In this document: positions 17,303 through 24,360 of the stretch, piece after piece
How the letters are laid out: every line of letters starts with the position of its first letter
How positions within the stretch are numbered: the first letter of the stretch is position 1
NCBI GenBank assembly: GCA_035537555.1
Contig: DATLMR010000384.1
Coordinates: 1-26,666, forward strand
Reading direction: 5' to 3'
Source of the DNA: DATLMR01 sp035537555
Lineage (GTDB): Bacteria; Acidobacteriota; Blastocatellia; UBA7656
Length of the DNA stretch: 26,666 nt
Program-made: the position numbers and the translations under genes
The notes under the pieces: generated by a model
Database searches by the model: none
What the model was told of the DNA's origin: nothing
The model's input: only the letters and a program-made list of their open reading frames with translations

Positions 17303-18517
17303 ATGAATAGGCCCGTAGTCTTATTCTACTGCCAGCATTCACTCGGCATTGGACACCTCGTCCGGTCCATGGCTTTAGCCTCGGGGCTCGCCGGCCGATT
17401 CCGTGTGGTTTTCCTGAACGGAGGCCCTCTTCCGGAAGGTATCAATCTGCCTGCCGGAGTAGAGATAATAGACCTTCCTCCTCTGGGCCTCGATTCTGAC
17501 GGGAAGCTTGTCAGTCGCGACCGCCGGTTCACGGTTGATGGCGCGCGGGAGTTTCGCAGGGAGAAAATTCTTGCCACGTACCGTTCTTTGAGGCCGCAGG
17601 TAGTGCTTATCGAGCTGTTCCCCTTCGGCCGGAAGAAGTTTGCCGGCGAGTTGTTGCCGGTGCTCACGGCGGAAAACGCCGGGCCGGGCCGCCCGCTCGT
17701 AGTCTGTAGTCTGAGAGATATTCTGGTCGGCCAGAGGCAAGACCAGCAGAAACACGACGAGCGCGCCGTCGCGGTCGCCAATCAATACTTCGACGCCGTC
17801 CTCGTCCACTCCGACCCTTCATTTGCGCGGCTCGAAGAATCTTTCAGGGCCTGCTCGAAGCTGCGGGCCCCCGTCCATTACACGGGCTATGTCTCTCCCG
17901 AGAGGAACGGAGGCCGCAAATCCTGCGTTGCGCGGCAGAGGCGAATAGTCGTCTCGGCAGGCGGCGGGCTCGTCGGTTACCCGCTCCTCCAGACCGCCAT
18001 CGAAGCGCATGCTTTACTTCGGGACGAAAACGTGGAGATGAAAATAATCGCGGGACCGTTTCTCCCTGACGAGTCTTTGCAAGCTCTGCGCGCGGCCGCG
18101 CAAGGGCGAAAAGGGCTCCAATTGCTGAAGAGCGTTCCCGATCTTTGTGAAGAGATGCGCGCCGCCGCCGCGTCAGTCAGTCAATGCGGGTACAATACCT
18201 CGCTCGACATCCTGAATAGCCGCGTCCCCGCTCTGGTCGTGCCCTTCGCCGAGAGGTTCGAAGACGAGCAGATGCGGCGGGCGGAGCGCCTTGAGCAGCT
18301 CGGAGCAGTTAGAGTCCTGAATCAAAGAGAGATGAATGCGCGCCGCCTCGCCGACGAAATGAGGATGTTACTCGACTTCAGGCCGGCAGCTTCGGCTCTC
18401 GACCTGAACGGAGTGCGGAATTCCGCCCGCATACTGGAGAGCCTCCTTGAGACGCGGCAATCGGGCCGGGCCTGCTCGTCATCTTTGACCGATACGTCCG
18501 GGGAGGCGTGCCTATGA
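17303..18517 (+). CDS. MurG/COG4671-like glycosyltransferase
   Basis: A 404-residue GT-B protein of the same COG4671-like group as the first gene of the operon. It starts VVLFYCQHSLGIGHLVRSMALA, with Gly15 and Gly17 in the acceptor loop. The middle has PLVVCSLRDILVGQ, equivalent to LVLGLRDIL in its relative. The donor domain shows VSAGGGLVGYPLL and SQCGYNTSLDIL (293-304), matching the nucleotide-sugar site of MurG-type enzymes. AAGGAG overlaps the end of the receptor gene, 11 bases upstream. The stop overlaps the deacetylase start as ATGA. Two relatives at opposite ends of one operon suggest that each adds a different sugar, or that each acts on a different acceptor. Confidence 0.85.
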   Translation: MNRPVVLFYCQHSLGIGHLVRSMALASGLAGRFRVVFLNGGPLPEGINLPAGVEIIDLPPLGLDSDGKLVSRDRRFTVDGAREFRREKILATYRSLRPQVVLIELFPFGRKKFAGELLPVLTAENAGPGRPLVVCSLRDILVGQRQDQQKHDERAVAVANQYFDAVLVHSDPSFARLEESFRACSKLRAPVHYTGYVSPERNGGRKSCVARQRRIVVSAGGGLVGYPLLQTAIEAHALLRDENVEMKIIAGPFLPDESLQALRAAAQGRKGLQLLKSVPDLCEEMRAAAASVSQCGYNTSLDILNSRVPALVVPFAERFEDEQMRRAERLEQLGAVRVLNQREMNARRLADEMRMLLDFRPAASALDLNGVRNSARILESLLETRQSGRACSSSLTDTSGEACL

Positions 18518-19272
18518 GTAACTGGCTTATCCCGGTTCGCAACGCCCTCGACGCGGCGACCGAGCCGGTCACTTTCTTCTTCCGCGATGACGACGCCGGG
18601 TGGAGCGATAAGAGACTATTTCAACTGCTCGATCTGTTCGCGGCTTGCGATTTGCCGATCGACCTTGCCGTCATCCCTCAGGCGCTTACGCCGGAACTCG
18701 CCCACAAGATTTGCGCCCGTGTCGGGGAGCAGCCCGGGCGAGTTGGAATACACCAGCATGGACTCGCGCACGAAAATCACGAGCGCGAAGGCCGAAAATG
18801 CGAGTTCGGCCCCGCGAGGCCGCGCGCGCTTCAGCTCCACGACCTCGAGCTTGGAAAGGAAATTCTTGCCGGGCATCTCGGACCGATGGCTCAAGCGATC
18901 TTCACGCCTCCGTGGAATCGTTGCACGGCCGTCACGGGAGATTGCCTTGCCCGGCTCGGATTCGAGGCCTTGTCGCGAGATCACACCGCGGAGCGTTTGA
19001 ACATCCGAGGGCTTTCGGAATTGCCTGTTCGCATCGACTGGTTTGCAAAGCGCAAAGGCGAGCGCCTCGACCTCGATCAGCTTGGAGCCTTGATCGCCGG
19101 GGCTATGAACGACTCCGAGCCTATCGGGATTATGTTTCATCACGCCGCCATGGGCGCGGAGGAGAGAGGCGCCGCCGGAGAGTTACTGGCCCTGCTATCA
19201 GGGCACGATCGAGCGCGGTGCGAGCTGATGCAGTCGCTCGTCGGGCGAGTTGTTCGCCCGCGAAAGGTTTGA
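18514..19272 (+). CDS. Polysaccharide deacetylase-fold protein (NodB/DUF2334-like)
   Basis: A 252-residue protein with the beta/alpha barrel of carbohydrate esterase family 4 or the related DUF2334 group. FFFRDDDAGW supplies the catalytic and metal-binding Asp residues (25-27), HQHGLAHEN supplies His80, His82 and His86, and FTPPWNR (130-136) forms the third conserved loop. It should remove acetyl groups from an amino sugar. There is no signal peptide, so the substrate would be cytoplasmic, for instance a lipid-linked precursor. The ATG at 18514, in an ATGA overlap with GGGAGG seven bases upstream, is preferred over the GTG at 18508. The last residues (about 244-252, GRVVRPRKV) are read from DNA that encodes an epimerase fragment in another frame, so the native C-terminus was probably replaced. 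Confidence 0.85.
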   Translation: MSNWLIPVRNALDAATEPVTFFFRDDDAGWSDKRLFQLLDLFAACDLPIDLAVIPQALTPELAHKICARVGEQPGRVGIHQHGLAHENHEREGRKCEFGPARPRALQLHDLELGKEILAGHLGPMAQAIFTPPWNRCTAVTGDCLARLGFEALSRDHTAERLNIRGLSELPVRIDWFAKRKGERLDLDQLGALIAGAMNDSEPIGIMFHHAAMGAEERGAAGELLALLSGHDRARCELMQSLVGRVVRPRKV

Positions 19273-19350
19273 CGCGGTAGTGCATCTTGCGGCGCGAGCA
19301 GGCGTGCGGCCGTCGCTCGATGACCCTCTTGCCTATGAGCAGGCGAGTGT
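19241..19350 (+). pseudogene. Fragment of an NAD-dependent sugar epimerase/dehydratase
   Basis: Reading from 19241, the DNA encodes SGELFARERFDAVVHLAARA and continues GVRPSLDDPLAYEQASV. This matches the beta4/alpha4 region of short-chain-dehydrogenase sugar epimerases, such as UDP-glucuronate 4-epimerases, where FDxVVHLAAxAGVRxSLxxP is characteristic. The NAD-binding Gly-x-x-Gly-x-x-Gly start, the catalytic YxxxK and the rest of the 300-odd residue protein are absent. The fragment begins inside the 3' end of the deacetylase gene, in a different frame, and stops abruptly at about 19350. It looks like what is left after a deletion or insertion removed the rest of an operon gene. Confidence 0.65.
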
Positions 19351-19708
19351 CAGGAGAATAACAGACATAGGGCGCAAGAGAACGAATAAGGAAAGCAGTG
19401 CTTTCAAGAAGAAAGTACTTGAGCTAAGGTCGGGCGGGCAATCGATTAATAAGATTGCCCATCGGCTACAGGTAAGTAAGCAATACGTGTCGCTCGTGCT
19501 CATAGAGGCGGGACAGGGAGGCAGGAAGGTCAACATAAAGCCCGCCGCCGAAAAGCCGGCAGATAATAATGAACAGATTCATGCCGCCGCGACACAGGTG
19601 GAGGGGCATGGGGAGTTCGCCCTGGCCGGGTTGCTGCGCGCCGTGGCCGAGCGCCGGAAAGCGGCGACTCCACCGGGCAGGAGGCCTAGAAAACGGGACT
19701 CTTCGTAG
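19250..19708 (+). CDS. Small helix-turn-helix protein fused to an epimerase remnant
   Basis: An open frame of 152 residues. The first 33 residues are the epimerase remnant. From about residue 35 it becomes a basic DNA-binding-like protein: FKKKVLELRSGGQSINKIAH and RLQVSKQYVSLVLIEAG (about 52-88) form a clear helix-turn-helix of the kind found in homeodomain-like or transposase/resolvase regulators. The tail is rich in Pro, Ala and Lys/Arg. No in-frame ATG or GTG precedes the helix-turn-helix part. The TTG at 19250 has no good ribosome binding site, although it lies 23 bases before the deacetylase stop and could be coupled. AGGAG at 19352-19356 precedes only ATA codons. Arg AGG/AGA and Ile ATA codons here differ from the GC-rich neighbours, which suggests transfer. 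It may be a live chimera or a relic. Confidence 0.45.
   Translation: MFARERFDAVVHLAARAGVRPSLDDPLAYEQASVRRITDIGRKRTNKESSAFKKKVLELRSGGQSINKIAHRLQVSKQYVSLVLIEAGQGGRKVNIKPAAEKPADNNEQIHAAATQVEGHGEFALAGLLRAVAERRKAATPPGRRPRKRDSS
19436..19460. repeat. Perfect 8-bp inverted repeat inside the helix-turn-helix gene
   Basis: GGGCAATC (19436-19443) and GATTGCCC (19453-19460) are exact reverse complements around a nine-base AT-rich loop. It lies within the coding sequence of the helix-turn-helix segment. It could form an RNA hairpin or be a dimeric protein's binding site. No run of T follows, so it does not look like a terminator. Confidence 0.5.
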
Positions 19709-19762
19709 AGGCGTAGATTATAAGCCGGATGATCCGACAGCCTGACCGATCCGGCCACAGGC

Positions 19763-19779
19763 CCGGCATAGATTGCCGG
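19763..19779. terminator. Weak hairpin between converging genes
   Basis: CCGGCA (19763-19768) and TGCCGG (19774-19779) can pair as a six-base GC-rich stem with a five-base loop. It lies between the convergent helix-turn-helix gene and the metal transporter gene, where a two-way terminator would be expected. There is no T tract on either side, so it is at best a weak or factor-dependent terminator. Confidence 0.25.
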
Positions 19780-19796
19780 TGAAGGTGGGATCAGCG

Positions 19797-20705
19797 CTAT
19801 GACGGGTCCGTGTGAATGTGAACACGTGAACGAGGTATCGTGGCCTCGATCTCTCGGAGCACCCTTACTGTAAGGGCATGCGCTTCTTCCAGACTCTTAG
19901 TCCGCTCGATCTCTAAATGCAAATCGATAAACTTGTGAGAACCGGACCTCCTGCTGCGCAAATCATGAAACCCGCGCACACCCGAGTCTCGATACCGCTC
20001 TACGATCTGCGCTATCTCTTCAGAGACTCCGGCGGGAAGGCTCCGGTCCATTAAAATGTCCACGGCGTCTTTACCGATACTGAAGGCCGACCAGAGAATG
20101 TAGAGCGAGATTAGAATGGAGATCAGGGGATCGATTATCCGCCAGCCGGTCAGGCTGATTATAGCGAGCGCCACGAGCGCCCCCGCGTTGGTAAAAATAT
20201 CAGAGACATAATGAACGGCATCCGAGCTAAGAGCTATCGAGTCGGTTTCATGCGCCACCCGTCTGAGCGTTCTCACCAGCAGCAGGCTCACTATTATCGC
20301 TACTGCCATGGTGATGATTCCCACCCATTCGTTATTGGTCTTATGCGGTGTCCGCAGCCTTGCGACGGCCTCGACTATAAGAAAAAGGCCGGAAAGAGCA
20401 ATTACGACCGCCTGGAACAGGCCCCCCAGTGATTCCGCCTTGCCGTGTCCGTAGGTGTGATCTTCATCGGCGGGGCGAGCTGCCGCGCGCACGGCAATGA
20501 AATTTATGGTCGAGGCAATGATGTCCATCACGGAGTCGAGCAGTGAGGCCCATACGCTTATCGAGCCTGTAAGTAAACCGGTCGCCGTTTTGAGGGCGAT
20601 AAGAAAGGCCGCGGCAAGGATTGAAAGCGTCGCGGCCCTTTTCTTGGCTCGCGATTCTTCGGCATGAGCGGATCGGGCGCGGTCAGTTTCATCTGCTCTG
20701 CTCAT
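19797..20705 (-). CDS. Cation diffusion facilitator (FieF-like divalent metal efflux)
   Basis: A 302-residue CDF transporter with about six membrane helices (residues about 25-215) and a C-terminal cytoplasmic ferredoxin-like domain (about 220-302). The transport-site residues match the FieF arrangement: Asp57 and Asp61 in LLDSVMD of helix 2, and His165 and Asp169 in SDAVHYVSD of helix 5. HTYGHGKAESLGG (83-95) is the family signature after helix 2. It should export Zn2+, Fe2+ or a similar ion from the cytoplasm in exchange for protons. The N-terminus is charged and His-poor. No ribosome binding site is seen before the ATG, and the promoter candidate would leave almost no leader. It is 179 bases from the permease gene and need not be in one operon with it. 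Confidence 0.95.
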   Translation of the reverse strand: MSRADETDRARSAHAEESRAKKRAATLSILAAAFLIALKTATGLLTGSISVWASLLDSVMDIIASTINFIAVRAAARPADEDHTYGHGKAESLGGLFQAVVIALSGLFLIVEAVARLRTPHKTNNEWVGIITMAVAIIVSLLLVRTLRRVAHETDSIALSSDAVHYVSDIFTNAGALVALAIISLTGWRIIDPLISILISLYILWSAFSIGKDAVDILMDRSLPAGVSEEIAQIVERYRDSGVRGFHDLRSRRSGSHKFIDLHLEIERTKSLEEAHALTVRVLREIEATIPRSRVHIHTDPS

Positions 20706-20715
20706 ATAGCATCAA

Positions 20716-20744
20716 TACTTATCAATCTTTGTTCCAATAAACAA
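20716..20744 (-). promoter_or_regulatory. Candidate promoter of the metal transporter gene, nearly leaderless
   Basis: On the minus strand, TTGTTT (20739-20744) and TAAGTA (20716-20721) are separated by exactly 17 bases, within an AT-rich island in GC-rich DNA. The -10 box ends ten bases before the ATG, which would place the transcript start a few bases from the start codon. This fits the lack of a ribosome binding site. Both hexamers are imperfect. Confidence 0.32.
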
Positions 20745-20884
20745 ATCCGCGGGAAAGGGACAGGCCTGCCCCGACTACAGGCAATGGCTGCGCTTTGCCG
20801 TTAACTTCCTGGCAACCGCCCGACTATTTGGCGGCCGATGATTTATGCCCGCGCTCGGCGATCCTTTCCCTCCTCGATCGTTCT

Positions 20885-22297
20885 TCAAATTCTGCTCTGC
20901 TTACGAAATAACCAGTAGACGGGCAGGCCCGTTGCGATCAAGCCAAGTCCGAGCAATGACCGTGATGGCGCCATTAAGAACGCATTGATTACCAACCATC
21001 CGGCCACCAACAAAAATAGCGCGGGCACGACCGGATACCCCCACGTGCGGTACGGGCGTTCCGCTTCGGGCATGCGACGGCGGAAAATAAAGACGGACGC
21101 CACGACCAGTCCGTAGAATATCAACGCGGCGAACATGACGTAATCGGTCAACGCGTCGAGGGAACTCGCCAGCGCCAGCACGCTTGTCCATTGCGCCTGC
21201 AGGATCAGAGCCTTGACCGGCACGTGTGTACGAGGCGAAAGCTGCGCGTAGCTTTTGAAAAAGAGGCCATCGCCCGCCATCGCGTAAGGCACACGTGCGT
21301 TGGTCATCACCGCCGTGTGCAGCGCGCCGAAGCTGGACGCGAGCAGCGCCGCCGCGATGAGACCTGCCGCGAGGGGGCTGAGAACTCTCCCGGCGACCTC
21401 AGTCGCCAGGGATGAATCCCCTGAGATATTCGCCACCTCGGCAGGCGTGAGGGCATAAAAGTAGGCGAGGTTGATGAACGAGTAAAGCGCGACGACAATC
21501 ACCGTGCCGCAGATGAGCGCGAGCGGTATGTTGCGCTGCGGGTCCTTAATCTCACCGCCGACCAGAGTCAGGCTGTTCCACCCGCTATATGCCCACAGCG
21601 CCCCGATCATTGCCGCGCCGAACCCGCCCAGGCCGCCGCGTGCCGAAGGTGCCACGCCTTCGCATGCCTCGCCCGCGCCGGTCATTGCGAAATGCGCCCA
21701 GTCGCCGCGCGCAAACAAAAGCGCGCTTATGCCGACCGTCAGCACAAGTGCGATCTTGATGCCGGATATCACGGCAGCCACCTTGCCGTTGGTTGATACG
21801 GTAGCGCAGTTGATCAAGGCCACGATCGCAATGCAAACAAGCGACACGACCTGCAAAGGGCCGAAGGCGATTTGATAGCCCAGCAGTTCAAGCGTGAAAT
21901 AGTTGGTATGGAGTGCCCCGCCTGTGACGATGTTGAGGAATGTGGCGAAGGCCACGACGCCTGCCGCCTGAGCTCCCGAATTTGCGATAGAGAAGCGCAT
22001 CCAGCCATAGAGGAAGCCCCATAGAGGCCCGTACGCCTCGCGCAGGAAGACGTAATCTCCACCCGTGCGAGGCATCATGGCGGCGAGTTCGGCATAAGTG
22101 AGCGCACCGGCGAGAGTCATCAGGCCCGCGCCGATCCAGACGGCGATGACCATGACCGGGCTGCCTACGTTGCAAATAAGCACCTGAGATTTAAGAAAGA
22201 TGCCCGCCCCGATAACACTGCCGATGACAATAGAGATCGAGGCTATTAGACCGAGAGAGCGAATCGGTATGATCTTGCCGTGCAGGGGTGTTAGCAT
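20885..22297 (-). CDS. APC-superfamily amino-acid permease
   Basis: A 470-residue membrane protein with about twelve hydrophobic helices. It opens with SLGLIASISIVIGSVIGAGI, the helix 1 motif of the amino acid/polyamine/organocation superfamily, in which the GxG break binds the substrate backbone. AELAAMMPRTGGDYVFLREA follows helix 2 and is the characteristic loop of the LAT/APA-type members. MIGALWAYSGWNSLTLVGGE matches helix 6, and the C-terminal RRRMPEAERPYRTWGYPVVP is typical of this subfamily. It should carry amino acids by proton symport or exchange across the inner membrane. The ATG at 22297 is preferred; an in-frame GTG at 22342 would add 15 residues. Neither has a strong ribosome binding site. 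The substrate is not determined. Confidence 0.93.
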   Translation of the reverse strand: MLTPLHGKIIPIRSLGLIASISIVIGSVIGAGIFLKSQVLICNVGSPVMVIAVWIGAGLMTLAGALTYAELAAMMPRTGGDYVFLREAYGPLWGFLYGWMRFSIANSGAQAAGVVAFATFLNIVTGGALHTNYFTLELLGYQIAFGPLQVVSLVCIAIVALINCATVSTNGKVAAVISGIKIALVLTVGISALLFARGDWAHFAMTGAGEACEGVAPSARGGLGGFGAAMIGALWAYSGWNSLTLVGGEIKDPQRNIPLALICGTVIVVALYSFINLAYFYALTPAEVANISGDSSLATEVAGRVLSPLAAGLIAAALLASSFGALHTAVMTNARVPYAMAGDGLFFKSYAQLSPRTHVPVKALILQAQWTSVLALASSLDALTDYVMFAALIFYGLVVASVFIFRRRMPEAERPYRTWGYPVVPALFLLVAGWLVINAFLMAPSRSLLGLGLIATGLPVYWLFRKQSRI

Positions 22298-22395
22298 GCA
22301 GGACACCGTCGAGATTAGAGGCAACAGCTTGTAATTTATCACTACAGCGGGAGAAGTGAAACAGGCCTATAATAATTCCGGAAAACCTGATTTAT

Positions 22396-23778
22396 TTATC
22401 TCCCCTCGGTAGTAGGCGTAGGCTGGATCCAGGCGGCATATAGCCCGACGTTGTTGCTGGCGTAGGCCACCCAGCCGAAACCCTTCTCGCCCCATTGCTC
22501 GCCCCAGGAATTCTTGATGAGCCACGCCTGTTTCTCGTCGTCCCAGCCAATTAAGACCATGACGTGGTTGGGATCGCCTATGCTCCGCCCGTTGAAGACG
22601 CCGCCCTGGTAAAGGCTGAAGCAGGCGTCGCCGTGAATGGGCATGGCGAGCGGCCCGTGCTCGATAAGAGCCTGTTTGAGCTGGGCGACCGAGGGCAGCT
22701 GGTCCGGCTTCCGCTCGTTGACGTATCCCCAGGCCAGCGCGCGGTCATAGGCTGTCAGTATTCGGTCGCTGTTGGCGGGCAGGTTGATACCATCGGGGCC
22801 TTCGCCCGGGACCGCCATTTTGCCGCCGCGTTTTACCTTGCTGCGGCGCAAGGTGTCCGTGCAAGGTGAGACCCGGCCCGTGTATTCTTCGATGCTGGTC
22901 CGATCACCTTTTTTCCACACCTTGCGGTCGGGGATGTGCGGGACGTGAGAATTGACCATGAAAGCGAACGCCGTCCCGTGCCACCCGCCGCTCTCGCAAT
23001 CGCCCTTCTCTTTGCCAATGCAGTTGAGCAACTGCTGGACGGAGGGAATCCGCTGGTGTGAACCATACTCTCCTACAGTCAGCTCGAAAAACCCAACGCC
23101 AAGCCGTAACTGCTCCAGGTTCCAACTGCTTTGATAGGCCGACATCGAAGTAAACGCCCAACAACTGTTGCAATGGCCCTGATCGAGCACCGGTCCCAGG
23201 TCCAGCCCCTGCTCGCGCCAGTCAAACTTAGGCCAGCTCACCCACTGCCCGTTGTTTTGCAAGGCAATAAATTGTTCGTATGCCTTGCGCACTCTTGGGG
23301 ATTTCAGCACGTAATTGGCGTGCCAATTATTTGGCTTCATTTGCAGCCCTTTGCGGGCGCGCTCCAAACTATCCTCCACGCTTTGCCGGGCCTCCTGCCT
23401 GGCGCGCAACACCTTTTCGCGCAGGCCCACGACCTCCGGCGATCGCAGATCCTTGAGGTCAGGCATCTCCAGGCCCTCGTACAAATTCTCCGGCTCAACG
23501 CGCTCCCGACCGCGCCGCCCACCGGTCCGCGCCGACCTGCCCACGCGCGGCGAGGGTTTGCGGCCAAACGGCGCTGCGCCGACGCGATAGGTCGGCTTGT
23601 CTCGGGTGACGGACTGCTCGCAGCTGCAATCGGCGAGCTGAATCTGTTTGTCGGTCTTGCCAGCCGTCTGGGCACCGGCGCAAGGCGGGTCTTGTTGTGA
23701 GCTGACGCGAGGCGGCTCGTTGAACGCTGCCACTATCAGCATCGCCGCGAGCGCGACTAACGATCTTTTGCTACTCAT
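22396..23778 (-). CDS. Secreted papain-family (C1A) cysteine peptidase with long pro-region
   Basis: A 460-residue protein. A signal peptide covers about residues 1-28 (LVALAAMLIVAAF). A pro-region of about 150 residues follows. It includes a Cys-containing stretch, an Arg/Gly-rich basic stretch (about 74-95, GRSARTGGRRGRERVEP) and helices rich in charged residues, as in papain propeptides. The mature domain starts near FDWREQGLDLGPVLDQG. The active site is complete: oxyanion Gln200, Cys206 in CNSCWAF, His405 in NHVMVLIGW and Asn423 in IKNSWG. An insertion separates the two halves, about 290-350. It is probably an exported zymogen. GGGAGAGG precedes the ATG by five bases. The gene is 121 bases from the BON gene on the same strand. 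C1A peptidases are less common in bacteria than in eukaryotes. Confidence 0.93.
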   Translation of the reverse strand: MSSKRSLVALAAMLIVAAFNEPPRVSSQQDPPCAGAQTAGKTDKQIQLADCSCEQSVTRDKPTYRVGAAPFGRKPSPRVGRSARTGGRRGRERVEPENLYEGLEMPDLKDLRSPEVVGLREKVLRARQEARQSVEDSLERARKGLQMKPNNWHANYVLKSPRVRKAYEQFIALQNNGQWVSWPKFDWREQGLDLGPVLDQGHCNSCWAFTSMSAYQSSWNLEQLRLGVGFFELTVGEYGSHQRIPSVQQLLNCIGKEKGDCESGGWHGTAFAFMVNSHVPHIPDRKVWKKGDRTSIEEYTGRVSPCTDTLRRSKVKRGGKMAVPGEGPDGINLPANSDRILTAYDRALAWGYVNERKPDQLPSVAQLKQALIEHGPLAMPIHGDACFSLYQGGVFNGRSIGDPNHVMVLIGWDDEKQAWLIKNSWGEQWGEKGFGWVAYASNNVGLYAAWIQPTPTTEGR

Positions 23779-23899
23779 CTCAGCCTCTCCCGGACTATTG
23801 CGTGCCGTTCTTTGCGCCGGTTAACACGCGCCTGCATCGCGCCACCGGCCGGCGAGCGGCAAGCGCGTAAACAAAGGCGTTGCAGTTCGCGTTACAAAA

Positions 23900-24349
23900 C
23901 TACTGAATCAGGTTGCACTCTTCGTTTCTGCCGATGCAGGTGTCACCGCATCGTTTCTGACCCGACCCGCATCCCATAGTTGAAAAGAAGGATCGCAAGT
24001 TTCTGCTAATTACCCCTCTCACGCACCTGGTCGTCCGCGCGAACTTAACGAGGTCGTTGGCCTGAACGCGCCCTTTGACCCAGCCGCGCACGGTGACGAT
24101 CCGGTCGCGTGAGCTAACGTTTATATGCCTCCACTGACCATCGAAGCGTTTGTCAGCCTTAATTTTTTCGTGGATGGTGGCCACAATTTCCGCGTCGGTA
24201 GTGGACCGGCAATTATTTTGCGCTGGCCTTGGGGAAGTCGTCCCGGACGGCGTTTCAACCAGCCCGGCGTCGGTTTTCGCTATGGCCCCGCAAAGAAACA
24301 AACCCACAGTAAGAACCAATCCGGTTATCAGGAAATCTAGTTTGGACAT
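23900..24349 (-). CDS. Small secreted BON-domain protein with four-cysteine tail
   Basis: A 149-residue protein. Residues 5-24 form a signal peptide or anchor (FLITGLVLTVGLFLCGAIA). LFLC resembles a lipobox only loosely, so a lipoprotein is possible but unproven. Residues about 52-117 match a BON domain (DAEIVATIHEKIKADKRFDG, then VTVRGWVKGRV and a conserved GV turn), a periplasmic fold linked to membrane or phospholipid contact. The C-terminus has four cysteines spaced C-x6-C-x3-C-x6-C (127, 134, 138, 145) that could form two disulfides. The ATG at 24349 has AAGGGGAAAG just upstream. The earlier in-frame ATG at 24364 overlaps the kinase stop as ATGA. Either way translation is coupled to the kinase gene. 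Confidence 0.72.
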   Translation of the reverse strand: MSKLDFLITGLVLTVGLFLCGAIAKTDAGLVETPSGTTSPRPAQNNCRSTTDAEIVATIHEKIKADKRFDGQWRHINVSSRDRIVTVRGWVKGRVQANDLVKFARTTRCVRGVISRNLRSFFSTMGCGSGQKRCGDTCIGRNEECNLIQ

Positions 24350-24360
24350 GCTTTCCCCTT

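Noticed and set aside
19273..19708. Complete insertion sequence
   Set aside because: No transposase catalytic domain, terminal inverted repeats or target duplication could be seen; only a helix-turn-helix segment remains.
23131..23700. Plus-strand open frame of 189 residues
   Set aside because: It is antisense to the papain-family gene and shows no domain or ribosome binding site.
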